DNA of 60,214 bases, from contig CALZEQ010000015.1 in the NCBI GenBank assembly GCA_945641355.1, positions 1 through 60,214 of the forward strand, read 5' to 3'. Position numbers and translations under genes: made by a program. A model generated the notes under the pieces. That model saw only the letters and a list, made by a program, of their open reading frames with translations. It was not told the origin of the DNA and ran no database searches. The stretch is from an uncultured Mediterranea sp. GTDB taxonomy: Bacteria; Bacteroidota; Bacteroidia; Bacteroidales; Bacteroidaceae. Below are positions 1 to 6,584 of this stretch, in pieces. Each line of letters begins with the position of its first letter. The first letter of the stretch is position 1.

Positions 1-23
1 CGAATGATACATTGCAGTCGAAC

Positions 24-127
24 TGTAGGGGCAGACCTATGTGTCTGCCCACCCCCGCACGCAATGAATTTGAATGATTGCAGGGGGCGAACGGCATTCA
101 GGGCGGACACATAGGTCCGCCCCTACA
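24..127. repeat. Left arm of a 104-bp inverted repeat (composite REP)
   Basis: This arm is almost the reverse complement of 2651-2754; I count 3 differences in 104 positions. Each arm is composite: an outer hairpin with a GGGCAGAC...GTCTGCCC stem, a spacer of about 45 bp, and a second hairpin with a GGGCGGAC...GTCCGCCC stem. Single REP units of the same family recur at 4109-4142 and 17338-17370, and degenerate ones inside the gene at 782-864. The pair encloses the VirE_N/DUF3987 gene. Whether the unit moves as one element is not shown. Confidence 0.9.
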
Positions 128-150
128 CTTTAAATTTTAAATTGAATAAA

Positions 151-2538
151 ATGAACTTTGGAATAGCAAAATCGGTAAAGAGCAGGGAGGTGAAGGTCTG
201 CACCCCCGACCTGCTGGACAAGGCTCTGGACTCGCCTGTGGTGGCACGCATCTGCGACGAGATAGCGGACGCGCTGGAGCGGGTACGCGGCGGACTGATG
301 GGCCGCGAGGACTTCGAGACGCTGAAACAGCAGCTGAAGCAGCAGCTGCCCATACTGACCCCGCACGCCACCTTCCGAGACGGACAGCGGCGGAACGCGG
401 AGGCCATAGCCAGCGGCCTCTCCATGTACGACATCGACCACATACCTCATCCGCGCGAACGCTGGGCGGAGATTGCCCCGCGGGCGGCAGAACTGGGCAT
501 TGTGCTGGCCCACGTCACCCCTTCGGGCGAAGGACTGCGCATCGTCTTCGTCATCCCGCAGGGCATGAACCTGCCGCAGGCGCAGCGATGGCTGGCCGAC
601 GAACTGGGCGACACCACCTACGATGCCGTCTGCAAGGACCTGGCACGCTGCTCGTTCCTCGTGCCGAGGGAGTATGTGCTCTATCTGGACAGCACGCGGC
701 TGTTTGGGATGGCTACGAGCTACGAGTTACAAGCTACCAGTGACGGGGATTCAGTTACGAGTGACGAGCTACAAACTACCAGTCAGGGCGGAATGTCTTC
801 CGCCCTGACCGCTGGCGATGCCTCTGCGGACGGCATTCAGGGTGCAACATATTGTGCCTCTACACCTGACGTTTCACAGGCAACATCGGCGCAAAACGTG
901 AATATGGAGTCACAAACAACATCCGCCAATCCCTATCCCGACACCTACCGTGACATCCCCTACACGGAGATAGTGGCCGCGCTGGAGGAGCAGCTGGGAG
1001 GCCGTCCGGCCAGGGGCGGACGGAACAACTTCGTCTTCGCCATGGCCTGCCACCTGCGCTACATCTGCAACGACGACCCCCGCTGGCTGGAGCAGGTGGT
1101 ACCCACCTACGGCGAGGAGCGGGAGAAGTGGCAGGGCACCCTGCGCAGTGCGCTGACCAGGGCGCAGAGCCGCGAGATGACCGCTGCCTTGAAGCGGGCC
1201 CTGAAGGTGTGCCGCGACCGCCGTGCCGCCGCCGATGGCAACGCGGAGGAGGAGGACGGGGAGGCGGAGAGCCTGCCGCCCCAGATGCCCGACCGCCTGC
1301 CGCCCCTCATCCGCCTGCTGACCTCGCGCACGCCCGACGTCTACAAGCCTGCCGTGGCGCACGCCGTGTTCCCCGCGCTGGCCGCCCACCTGTGGCGCAC
1401 CCGCTTCACCTACATTGACAACGTGGAGCACGAGGCCACGCTGATGAACGTGCTGATGGCGGGCACGGGCGCGGGTAAGAACTGCATCAGCGAGCCCATC
1501 AACCGCATCATGGCCGACATACGCCACCGCGACACGGAGAACCTGCGGCGCGAACGCGAGTGGAAGGACGAGGTGAACGCCAAGGGGGCCAACAAGGACA
1601 AGCGCAAGCGGCCCGAGGGGCTGGTCATCCAGGAGGTGGACCCCGACATGACGAACCCCGCCTTCGTGATGCGCATGGCCGAAGCCGACGGGCACTTCCT
1701 CTACACCAACATGAACGAGCTGGACCAGTTTGACGCCCTGCGGGGCAGCGGACGGGGCAACCAGCAGTTCCAGATTATGTGCCTGGCCTTCGACCCCAAC
1801 AACCGCTACGGACAGACGCGCGTGGGCACGCAGAGCATCACCGAGAAGGTGCAGATACGCTTCAACTGGAACGCCTCCACCACCATCGGCAAGGGGCAGC
1901 GCTACTTCCGCAACGTGCTGACGGACGGCCCCATCAGCCGCATCAACTTCTGCACCATCCCCGAGCGCGAGATAGGTGCCGAGATGCCCGTGTACGGCAC
2001 CTACGACGCGGCCTTCGACGAGGAGCTGCGTCCCTACATCGAGCGGCTGACGCAGGCGCAGGGGCTGGTGGAGTGCCCGGGTGCGCTGCGCCTGGCGCGG
2101 AAGCTGAAGGAGGAGTGCGCCGACTTCGCCCGCCTCTCGCAGAGCCGCACGTACGAGAACCTCTCGTTTCGTGCCAACGTCATCGCCTACCTGAAGGCCT
2201 GCGTGCTCTGCGTGGCGCAGGACGGCCGGTGGGACAAGGTGACGGAGGAGTTCGTGCGCTGGTCGCTGCAGTACGACCTGTGGTGCAAGATGCGCTTCTT
2301 CGGCACGGCCATCGAGGAGGCCGAGCGGCAGGGGCAGAACGGACTGGAGGAGGCCCACAAGCGCGGCCCCAAGAACCTGCTGACCCTGCTGCCGACGACC
2401 TTCACGCTGCAGGATGTCATCGCGGTGCGCATACAGGCCGGCCTGCCCGAAAGGGGTTCCATGCACATGATAAGTATGTGGAAAAACAGAGGATATGTGT
2501 CACAGATCACAGATCACAGTTTTGAAAAATGTAGTTAG
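151..2538 (+). CDS. VirE_N / DUF3987-type primase-helicase-like protein
   Basis: This 795-residue protein has a BT4734/BF3469-like VirE N-terminal region (about 45-185), a low-complexity linker (about 188-262), a PriCT-like helical stretch (about 265-340) and a DUF3987-type ATPase region with a P-loop-like GTGAGKN near residue 445. The family is common in Bacteroidota accessory islands, often beside HU-like proteins and a lysozyme or amidase, and is thought to act in replication of mobile DNA. The exact role is unknown. I start at ATG 151; the frame opens at a TTG at 142. The leader ATTTTAAATTGAATAAA is nearly the same as that of the next gene. The linker is encoded by heptamer repeats and REP-like hairpins, and the stop codon runs into another heptamer array. 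The gene is very GC-rich, which creates long antisense frames. Confidence 0.85.
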   Translation: MNFGIAKSVKSREVKVCTPDLLDKALDSPVVARICDEIADALERVRGGLMGREDFETLKQQLKQQLPILTPHATFRDGQRRNAEAIASGLSMYDIDHIPHPRERWAEIAPRAAELGIVLAHVTPSGEGLRIVFVIPQGMNLPQAQRWLADELGDTTYDAVCKDLARCSFLVPREYVLYLDSTRLFGMATSYELQATSDGDSVTSDELQTTSQGGMSSALTAGDASADGIQGATYCASTPDVSQATSAQNVNMESQTTSANPYPDTYRDIPYTEIVAALEEQLGGRPARGGRNNFVFAMACHLRYICNDDPRWLEQVVPTYGEEREKWQGTLRSALTRAQSREMTAALKRALKVCRDRRAAADGNAEEEDGEAESLPPQMPDRLPPLIRLLTSRTPDVYKPAVAHAVFPALAAHLWRTRFTYIDNVEHEATLMNVLMAGTGAGKNCISEPINRIMADIRHRDTENLRREREWKDEVNAKGANKDKRKRPEGLVIQEVDPDMTNPAFVMRMAEADGHFLYTNMNELDQFDALRGSGRGNQQFQIMCLAFDPNNRYGQTRVGTQSITEKVQIRFNWNASTTIGKGQRYFRNVLTDGPISRINFCTIPEREIGAEMPVYGTYDAAFDEELRPYIERLTQAQGLVECPGALRLARKLKEECADFARLSQSRTYENLSFRANVIAYLKACVLCVAQDGRWDKVTEEFVRWSLQYDLWCKMRFFGTAIEEAERQGQNGLEEAHKRGPKNLLTLLPTTFTLQDVIAVRIQAGLPERGSMHMISMWKNRGYVSQITDHSFEKCS
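712..781 (+). repeat. Ten-unit heptamer array inside the coding sequence
   Basis: Ten consecutive 7-bp units follow the pattern G-[CT]-[TG]-A-C-N-[AG]: GCTACGA, GCTACGA, GTTACAA, GCTACCA, GTGACGG, GGATTCA, GTTACGA, GTGACGA, GCTACAA, ACTACCA. Three units make 21 bp, so the array is translated as a heptapeptide repeat, roughly ATSYELQ, ATSDGDS, VTSDELQ, TTSQ. Related heptamers occur in non-coding DNA at 2538-2565 and 2763-2826. Confidence 0.85.
782..864 (+). repeat. Two REP-like hairpins translated in frame
   Basis: Positions 782-809 form a perfect 12-bp stem (GTCAGGGCGGAA) with a four-base loop. Positions 831-864 match the flanks of the REP family (CGGCATTCAG at one end, CTCTACA at the other), but the stem has changed to GGTGCAA/TTGTGCC and still pairs with G-U wobbles. 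Both lie in the linker-coding part of the VirE_N/DUF3987 gene and keep the frame open. Confidence 0.75.
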
Positions 2539-2567
2539 CTACGTGTTACGAGCTACCAGCTACCAGT
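2538..2567 (+). repeat. Heptamer array at the 3' end of the VirE_N gene
   Basis: Four units (GCTACGT, GTTACGA, GCTACCA, GCTACCA) follow the stop codon directly; the G of the TAG stop is the first base of the array. They are the same heptamers as those inside the gene at 712-781. Confidence 0.8.
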
Positions 2568-2650
2568 AGGGGCGCAAAATCTATTTCAATTTAAAATTAA
2601 AAATTTAAAGTGCCGTTCGCGATGAATGCGCCGGCGTGCGACCCCCACCT

Positions 2651-2754
2651 CGTAGGGGCGGACCTATGTGTCCGCCCTGAATACCGTTCGCCCCCTGCAA
2701 TCATTCAAATTCATTGCGTGCAGGGGTGGGCAGACACATAGGTCTGCCCCTACA
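2651..2754. repeat. Right arm of the 104-bp inverted repeat
   Basis: This is the near-identical inverted partner of 24-127. The arms differ by two C/T changes inside and one end base. Such close identity suggests recent movement or gene conversion. With the flanking heptamers it fills the 310 bp between the VirE_N gene and the muramidase; no gene is visible there. Confidence 0.9.
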
Positions 2755-2762
2755 CGCATCTT

Positions 2763-2826
2763 GTCACTCGTCACTCGTAGCTGGTAACTTGTAGCTAAAA
2801 AAACAGCTTGTAGCTTGTAACTAAAA
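2763..2826 (-). repeat. Heptamer array in inverse orientation
   Basis: The units TCACTCG, TCACTCG, TAGCTGG, TAACTTG and TAGCTAA, then further TAGCTTG and TAACTAA units, are reverse-complement forms of the heptamers at 712-781 and 2538-2565. The heptamer arrays therefore lie on both sides of the right inverted-repeat arm in opposite orientations. Confidence 0.75.
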
Positions 2827-2849
2827 TAACATTTTAAATTGAATAAATC

Positions 2850-3323
2850 ATGAAACAGAAGATATCGCGCGGAATGCGCAACAACAACCCCCTGAACATA
2901 CGCCACGGCAAGAGCCGCTGGCAGGGGATGGCTGACTATCAGCCGGACAAAGATTTCGTAGTGTTCCGAACCCTGACGTACGGCTACCGGGCCGCCTGGG
3001 TGCTGCTGGACAACTACCGCTTCCATCTGGCCCGTGAGGGCAAGCCGTACAACGTGACGAACATCATCCGCCGCTGGGCACCGCCGCAGGACCGGAACGA
3101 CACGGCACGATACGTGCAGACCGTGACGCGCCTCAGCGGACTGGACCCGCTAGCCGAGCTGCCCCGCGCCACCACGCTTGAGGGCGGCAGCAGACTGGCC
3201 CGCCTCATCGTGGCCATGACCTGCGTGGAGTGCGGCCTCCAGCCCGACTATGTGGCCCGTGAGCCTATCGCCTCCGGCTACTTCCTGGCCTTCCGCCGCA
3301 ACCTTTGTTTAGCAACGAGCTAA
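2850..3323 (+). CDS. P5-like structural protein / muramidase
   Basis: The 157-residue protein opens with KISRGMRNNNPLNIRHG, the signature start of the PRD1 P5-like / phage lysozyme-like family. An aromatic core follows (FRTLTYGYRAAW, NIIRRWAP), then a region resembling the lytic transglycosylase-like C-terminus. Members probably cleave peptidoglycan; many sit beside VirE_N/DUF3987 genes in Bacteroidota. There is no signal peptide, so export would need a partner or lysis. The leader TTTTAAATTGAATAAA copies that of the upstream gene. The last codons and stop (AGCAACGAGCTAA) look derived from the heptamer repeat, so the C-terminal tail may be altered. Substrate is inferred from family only. Confidence 0.75.
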   Translation: MKQKISRGMRNNNPLNIRHGKSRWQGMADYQPDKDFVVFRTLTYGYRAAWVLLDNYRFHLAREGKPYNVTNIIRRWAPPQDRNDTARYVQTVTRLSGLDPLAELPRATTLEGGSRLARLIVAMTCVECGLQPDYVAREPIASGYFLAFRRNLCLATS

Positions 3324-3343
3324 ATATATCCAATCAGAACTCT

Positions 3344-3380
3344 ACTTTGGGAGCCGAGAAAGCTCCCAAAGTGGGATTTT
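3344..3380 (+). terminator. Rho-independent terminator after the muramidase gene
   Basis: A perfect 11-bp stem, ACTTTGGGAGC (3344-3354) with GCTCCCAAAGT (3362-3372), has a 7-nt loop and is followed by GGGATTTT. It lies 20 nt past the stop codon. Confidence 0.65.
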
Positions 3381-3460
3381 GATGCTGCACACACCCGCCA
3401 TCGGCGGGGAGCCGACGAGAAACAGTTAATAGTTCATTCCGAAGTGCCAGAGCGGGATTT

Positions 3461-3967
3461 TTAGTATGCCATCGCACCCATCCTGCCGATGAAGAGTACC
3501 GTACCCGTGCTGCACTCGGTAATCAGGAACAGGAAGGGACGATCCACATGGAAGGGGATAACCGTTGATGTAGCACTGTCCCCGTCTGCCGCTCCGTCCA
3601 TCTCGATGCCGGTGACGGATGCCGCACCGTTGGCCAGCATGGCCAGCGCAATCTCGGCACTCAGGGGTGAGAGGACAATCTGACCCCGCTGCGCTGGAGA
3701 GAGCGAGGTCTCCACAGCCTGCAGCAGGCGGAAGGCGAAGTCTGCGCCCAGTGCAGCCACACCTTGTTCACTTTCTGTGAGGGTGATTTCTTTTCGCGTA
3801 CTCGTTTCCTGGGGAGGAGCCAGATGCTGCGGTTCGTCCTTCTTCACCTCCTCTTCCTGTTCGGGCGTTCCGTTCACATCCACGTCCGTCTTGTCGTCGT
3901 CCTGACAGGCCGTCAGCCAGCACATGCAGCATACAGCCATTCCAATGTACCATTTCAGAGCTTTCAT
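3461..3967 (-). pseudogene. Serpin with a large internal deletion (lipoprotein)
   Basis: The frame is open for 168 codons. The N-terminus is a lipoprotein signal (WYIGMAVCCMCWLTAC), then an acidic spacer, then the start of a serpin fold: FAFRLLQAVE (helix A) and IVLSPLSAEIALAMLANGA (strand 6B/helix B). This joins directly to a reactive-loop-like segment (TGIEMDGAADGDSATS) and the serpin C-terminal signature (DRPFLFLI, TGTVLFIGR). A serpin domain is about 370 residues; only about 110 remain, so helices C to I and most of the beta-sheets are missing, without a frame break. Such a product cannot do the serpin conformational trap. It is either a pseudogene in an open frame or a surface peptide with a new role. 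A REP unit lies just upstream at 4109-4142. Confidence 0.8.
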
Positions 3968-4108
3968 CGTCGTTCAGTTTTTATTTATATTCATTATGTG
4001 CCCGAATATGGTCATTATCTGAACGATGCGCAACAATTTGTCTTTTTTATTTTATTAACAATACACATTCACAGTCTGTTGTCCCGTTCTGTTTTTAGGC
4101 ACTAAACA

Positions 4109-4142
4109 GCATTCAGGGCGGACACGCAGGTCCGCCCCTACA
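4109..4142. repeat. Single REP-like unit
   Basis: GCATTCAG is followed by a GGGCGGAC...GTCCGCCC hairpin and CCTACA. It is the same family as the inner part of the 104-bp inverted repeats, with loop ACGCAG instead of ACATAG. It sits between the serpin remnant and the end of meaB. Confidence 0.8.
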
Positions 4143-4226
4143 CGTGACGTTGCGAATCCCCCTACGAACGGCATCGATGAGAAACCATGCAGGGACACAC
4201 AGGAGCGATAAAACAGCGGTACGTCC

Positions 4227-5333
4227 TTAACAGCCTTTCAGGGAGTCGAAGTAGGTATCCAGCAGGTGCTTGGCCGCTACAAACGAGGTCAGACTGCCTT
4301 GCAGCACCTGGCGCTCCTCTCCGGCCAGCATCGCCTCAATCTGCGGATTGTGGTAGAAGCTGTCGCGCAACTGCTCGTTGATGCTCTCGTACATCCAGTA
4401 CTTGCTCTGCTCGTTGCGACGATAGTCGAAGTAGCCGTTCTCCTTGACGAAATCCACATACTTATATATCATATCCCAAATCTCCTTCACACCAAGGTTG
4501 TAGAAGCCGGAATAGGTAAGCACCTGCGGTGTCCAGCCACTCTCGGGAGCCGGAAAGAGGTGGAGGGCGTTGCGGAACTGGGTGGCTGCCAGACGGGCAC
4601 GCTCCAGATTGTCGCCATCCGCCTTGTTGATGACGATGCCGTCCGCCATCTCCATGATGCCGCGCTTGATGCCCTGCAGTTCGTCGCCCGTGCCGGCCAG
4701 CTGAATCAGCAGGAAGAAGTCAACCATGCTGTGTACAGCCGTCTCGCTCTGCCCCACACCGACAGTCTCCACAAAGATTTTGTCGAAGCCTGCCGCCTCG
4801 CACAGCACGATGGTCTCGCGGGTCTTGCGGGCCACACCGCCCAACGAACCGGCCGACGGACTGGGACGGATGAACGACTTGGGATGGACGGAGAGCTTCT
4901 CCATACGGGTCTTGTCGCCCAGGATGCTGCCTTTGCTGCGTTCGCTGCTGGGGTCGATGGCCAGCACGGCCAGCTTGCCTCCATACTGCTCCAGCACATG
5001 CAGGCCGAATACGTCGATGGAGGTACTCTTGCCTGCACCGGGCACACCGCTGATGCCGATGCGGACGGAGGCACCTGCATAGGGCAGGCACTTCTCTATC
5101 ACCTCCTGTGCCACACTCTGATGTTCGGGCTTCACACTCTCCACCAGCGTCACCGCCTGGCTGAGTATGGTTACATCCCCCTTCACAATGCCTTCCACAA
5201 AATCGGCCACAGAGAGTTCACGTTTCTTCCGCTTGGGGCGGTTCTTCAGATAAGGATTGACAGACGATGGTTGTTCCACACCGGCATTGACAACCAATCC
5301 TTTGTATACTTCGCTGTTTTCGGGATGTTCCAT
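4227..5333 (-). CDS. meaB: MeaB/ArgK-type GTPase, methylmalonyl-CoA mutase chaperone
   Basis: This 368-residue G3E-family P-loop GTPase protects and reloads the adenosylcobalamin-dependent methylmalonyl-CoA mutase in the cytoplasm. Visible motifs are the Walker A GVPGAGKS (about 96-103), the switch region ETVGVGQSE, the base-recognition motif NKADGDN and the family-typical DKTRMEKLS. The C-terminal part carries the dimerisation arm. Length matches the family. The mutase subunits are not in this window, so it acts in trans; in Bacteroidota the pathway serves succinate to propionate conversion. It lies 53 bp downstream of the DUF1573 gene on the same strand and may share its transcript; no separate promoter is clear. 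Confidence 0.95.
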   Translation of the reverse strand: MEHPENSEVYKGLVVNAGVEQPSSVNPYLKNRPKRKKRELSVADFVEGIVKGDVTILSQAVTLVESVKPEHQSVAQEVIEKCLPYAGASVRIGISGVPGAGKSTSIDVFGLHVLEQYGGKLAVLAIDPSSERSKGSILGDKTRMEKLSVHPKSFIRPSPSAGSLGGVARKTRETIVLCEAAGFDKIFVETVGVGQSETAVHSMVDFFLLIQLAGTGDELQGIKRGIMEMADGIVINKADGDNLERARLAATQFRNALHLFPAPESGWTPQVLTYSGFYNLGVKEIWDMIYKYVDFVKENGYFDYRRNEQSKYWMYESINEQLRDSFYHNPQIEAMLAGEERQVLQGSLTSFVAAKHLLDTYFDSLKGC

Positions 5334-5386
5334 AATTGATTCTATTTATAGTTAACACAAGTTCGCGTTACAGGCCTCGGATGTGT

Positions 5387-6463
5387 CTATTCGGCCTTGA
5401 TATTGATTTCCACCTTGGGATGCTGCGGATCGTTGGTAATCATCAGCAGGCGCAGGTGGCGGCGCCGTTTGCCGATGTTCTTCTTGGCTACGGTCACCCG
5501 CAGGCGGGTGGTCTCGCCCGGCAGCAGGATATTCTTCTTCAGACTGACTCCTACAGCCGGATGGAACACCTGCAACTTGCTGATTTGCAACGGTGCCCGT
5601 CCGCTGTTGGTCAGCAGGATGTCCTGACGCGCCTTCTGCTTCTTGGCCAGCACCGCACTCATGTCCACATCGACGGCAGACACCTGAAGCAAGGGGGCAT
5701 TGGCCCGCTCGGCAGCCGTCATGGTGGAGAAGTCGGGCAGCAGGATGGCCGATACAGGCAGTTCGTTCTCTTCGCTCACCTTGTCGCCGGCAAAGCGTGC
5801 CAGGTAGACAGTGGCTTGCGTCAAACCCAGGTCGGTCAGCAGATGCGTCTGCAGCGTAAGGGTTATCACGCCCTTCTCACCTTGTTGCAGTACGGCAGGT
5901 GTCGCCTCCATCGTCAGGTAGGGAGGCAGGTGCATCAGTACCGGTTCGTAGGGACGGTCGGAGAGATTCACCACGCCTATGTGCATCACAGGGTGTTCGC
6001 CATGCTGCACGTCGGGGAAGTCCAGGCTGTTGCGGTCAATCCGAATCTGTCCTATCTGGTAGGGATGCGTCTTGGTGAAGTCCTTGATTTCCTGCACCAC
6101 CTCACCGTTCAGATGCAGATAGACCACGCGAGGGTCGGCATTCGTACGGATAGCCACCGATTTATGGAAATGGCCCAGCAGTTGGGCGTCGAAGGTGATG
6201 CGTACCGTTCCCTTAGCCCCCGGGGCGATGGGTGTCTGCGTCCAGTGCGCAGCCGTACAGGCGCAGTCGGGCTCCACCTCGGTCAGTTCCAGCGGACGGT
6301 CGCCCGTATTGGTGACGACATACTCTGCCGTCACAGGATGTTTCCACTCAATCTGTCCGAAGCTGATGGTCTCGGTATTCGAGGTAAACCGCGCCTGTGC
6401 CATACCCGTCAGGGCGATGCACAGCGCCGTTGCTGTCAGTATGATATGTTTCATTCGTTTCAT
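5387..6463 (-). CDS. DUF1573-domain secreted protein
   Basis: The 358-residue protein starts with a Sec signal peptide (MKRMKHIILTATALCIALTG, cut near AQA). Two DUF1573-like immunoglobulin-type beta domains follow. The first (about 28-125) has the typical FGQIEWKHPVTAEYVVTNTG and PDCACTAAHW, where the family carries its CxC cysteines. The second (about 225-358) contains ILLTNSGRAPLQISKLQ and ends with LLMITNDPQHPKVEINI. DUF1573 proteins are abundant in the Bacteroidota envelope and their function is unknown. A TAnnTTTG-type box at 6504-6511 lies upstream; meaB follows 53 bp downstream. Confidence 0.9.
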   Translation of the reverse strand: MKRMKHIILTATALCIALTGMAQARFTSNTETISFGQIEWKHPVTAEYVVTNTGDRPLELTEVEPDCACTAAHWTQTPIAPGAKGTVRITFDAQLLGHFHKSVAIRTNADPRVVYLHLNGEVVQEIKDFTKTHPYQIGQIRIDRNSLDFPDVQHGEHPVMHIGVVNLSDRPYEPVLMHLPPYLTMEATPAVLQQGEKGVITLTLQTHLLTDLGLTQATVYLARFAGDKVSEENELPVSAILLPDFSTMTAAERANAPLLQVSAVDVDMSAVLAKKQKARQDILLTNSGRAPLQISKLQVFHPAVGVSLKKNILLPGETTRLRVTVAKKNIGKRRRHLRLLMITNDPQHPKVEINIKAE

Positions 6464-6503
6464 CTATTTCTGTTTTCAAAAGCCGGAATAGGCTATCCGA
6501 TGG

Positions 6504-6511
6504 CAAATGTA
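6504..6511 (-). promoter_or_regulatory. -7 box upstream of the DUF1573 gene
   Basis: Read on the minus strand this is TACATTTG, matching TAnnTTTG. It lies about 40 bp before the start codon. No good TTTG partner was found at -33. Confidence 0.5.
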
Positions 6512-6584
6512 GATAAAATCCGCGAGATTCTACATCGGCAGAATAAAGAATTCTTCCGAATGCCCTTCGAATGCTATTCGATTG

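Noticed and set aside
910..2466. 518-codon open frame antisense to the VirE_N/DUF3987 gene
   Set aside because: It is a by-product of high GC and codon bias in the opposite strand. The translation is rich in Leu, Val, Gly and His without recognisable motifs.
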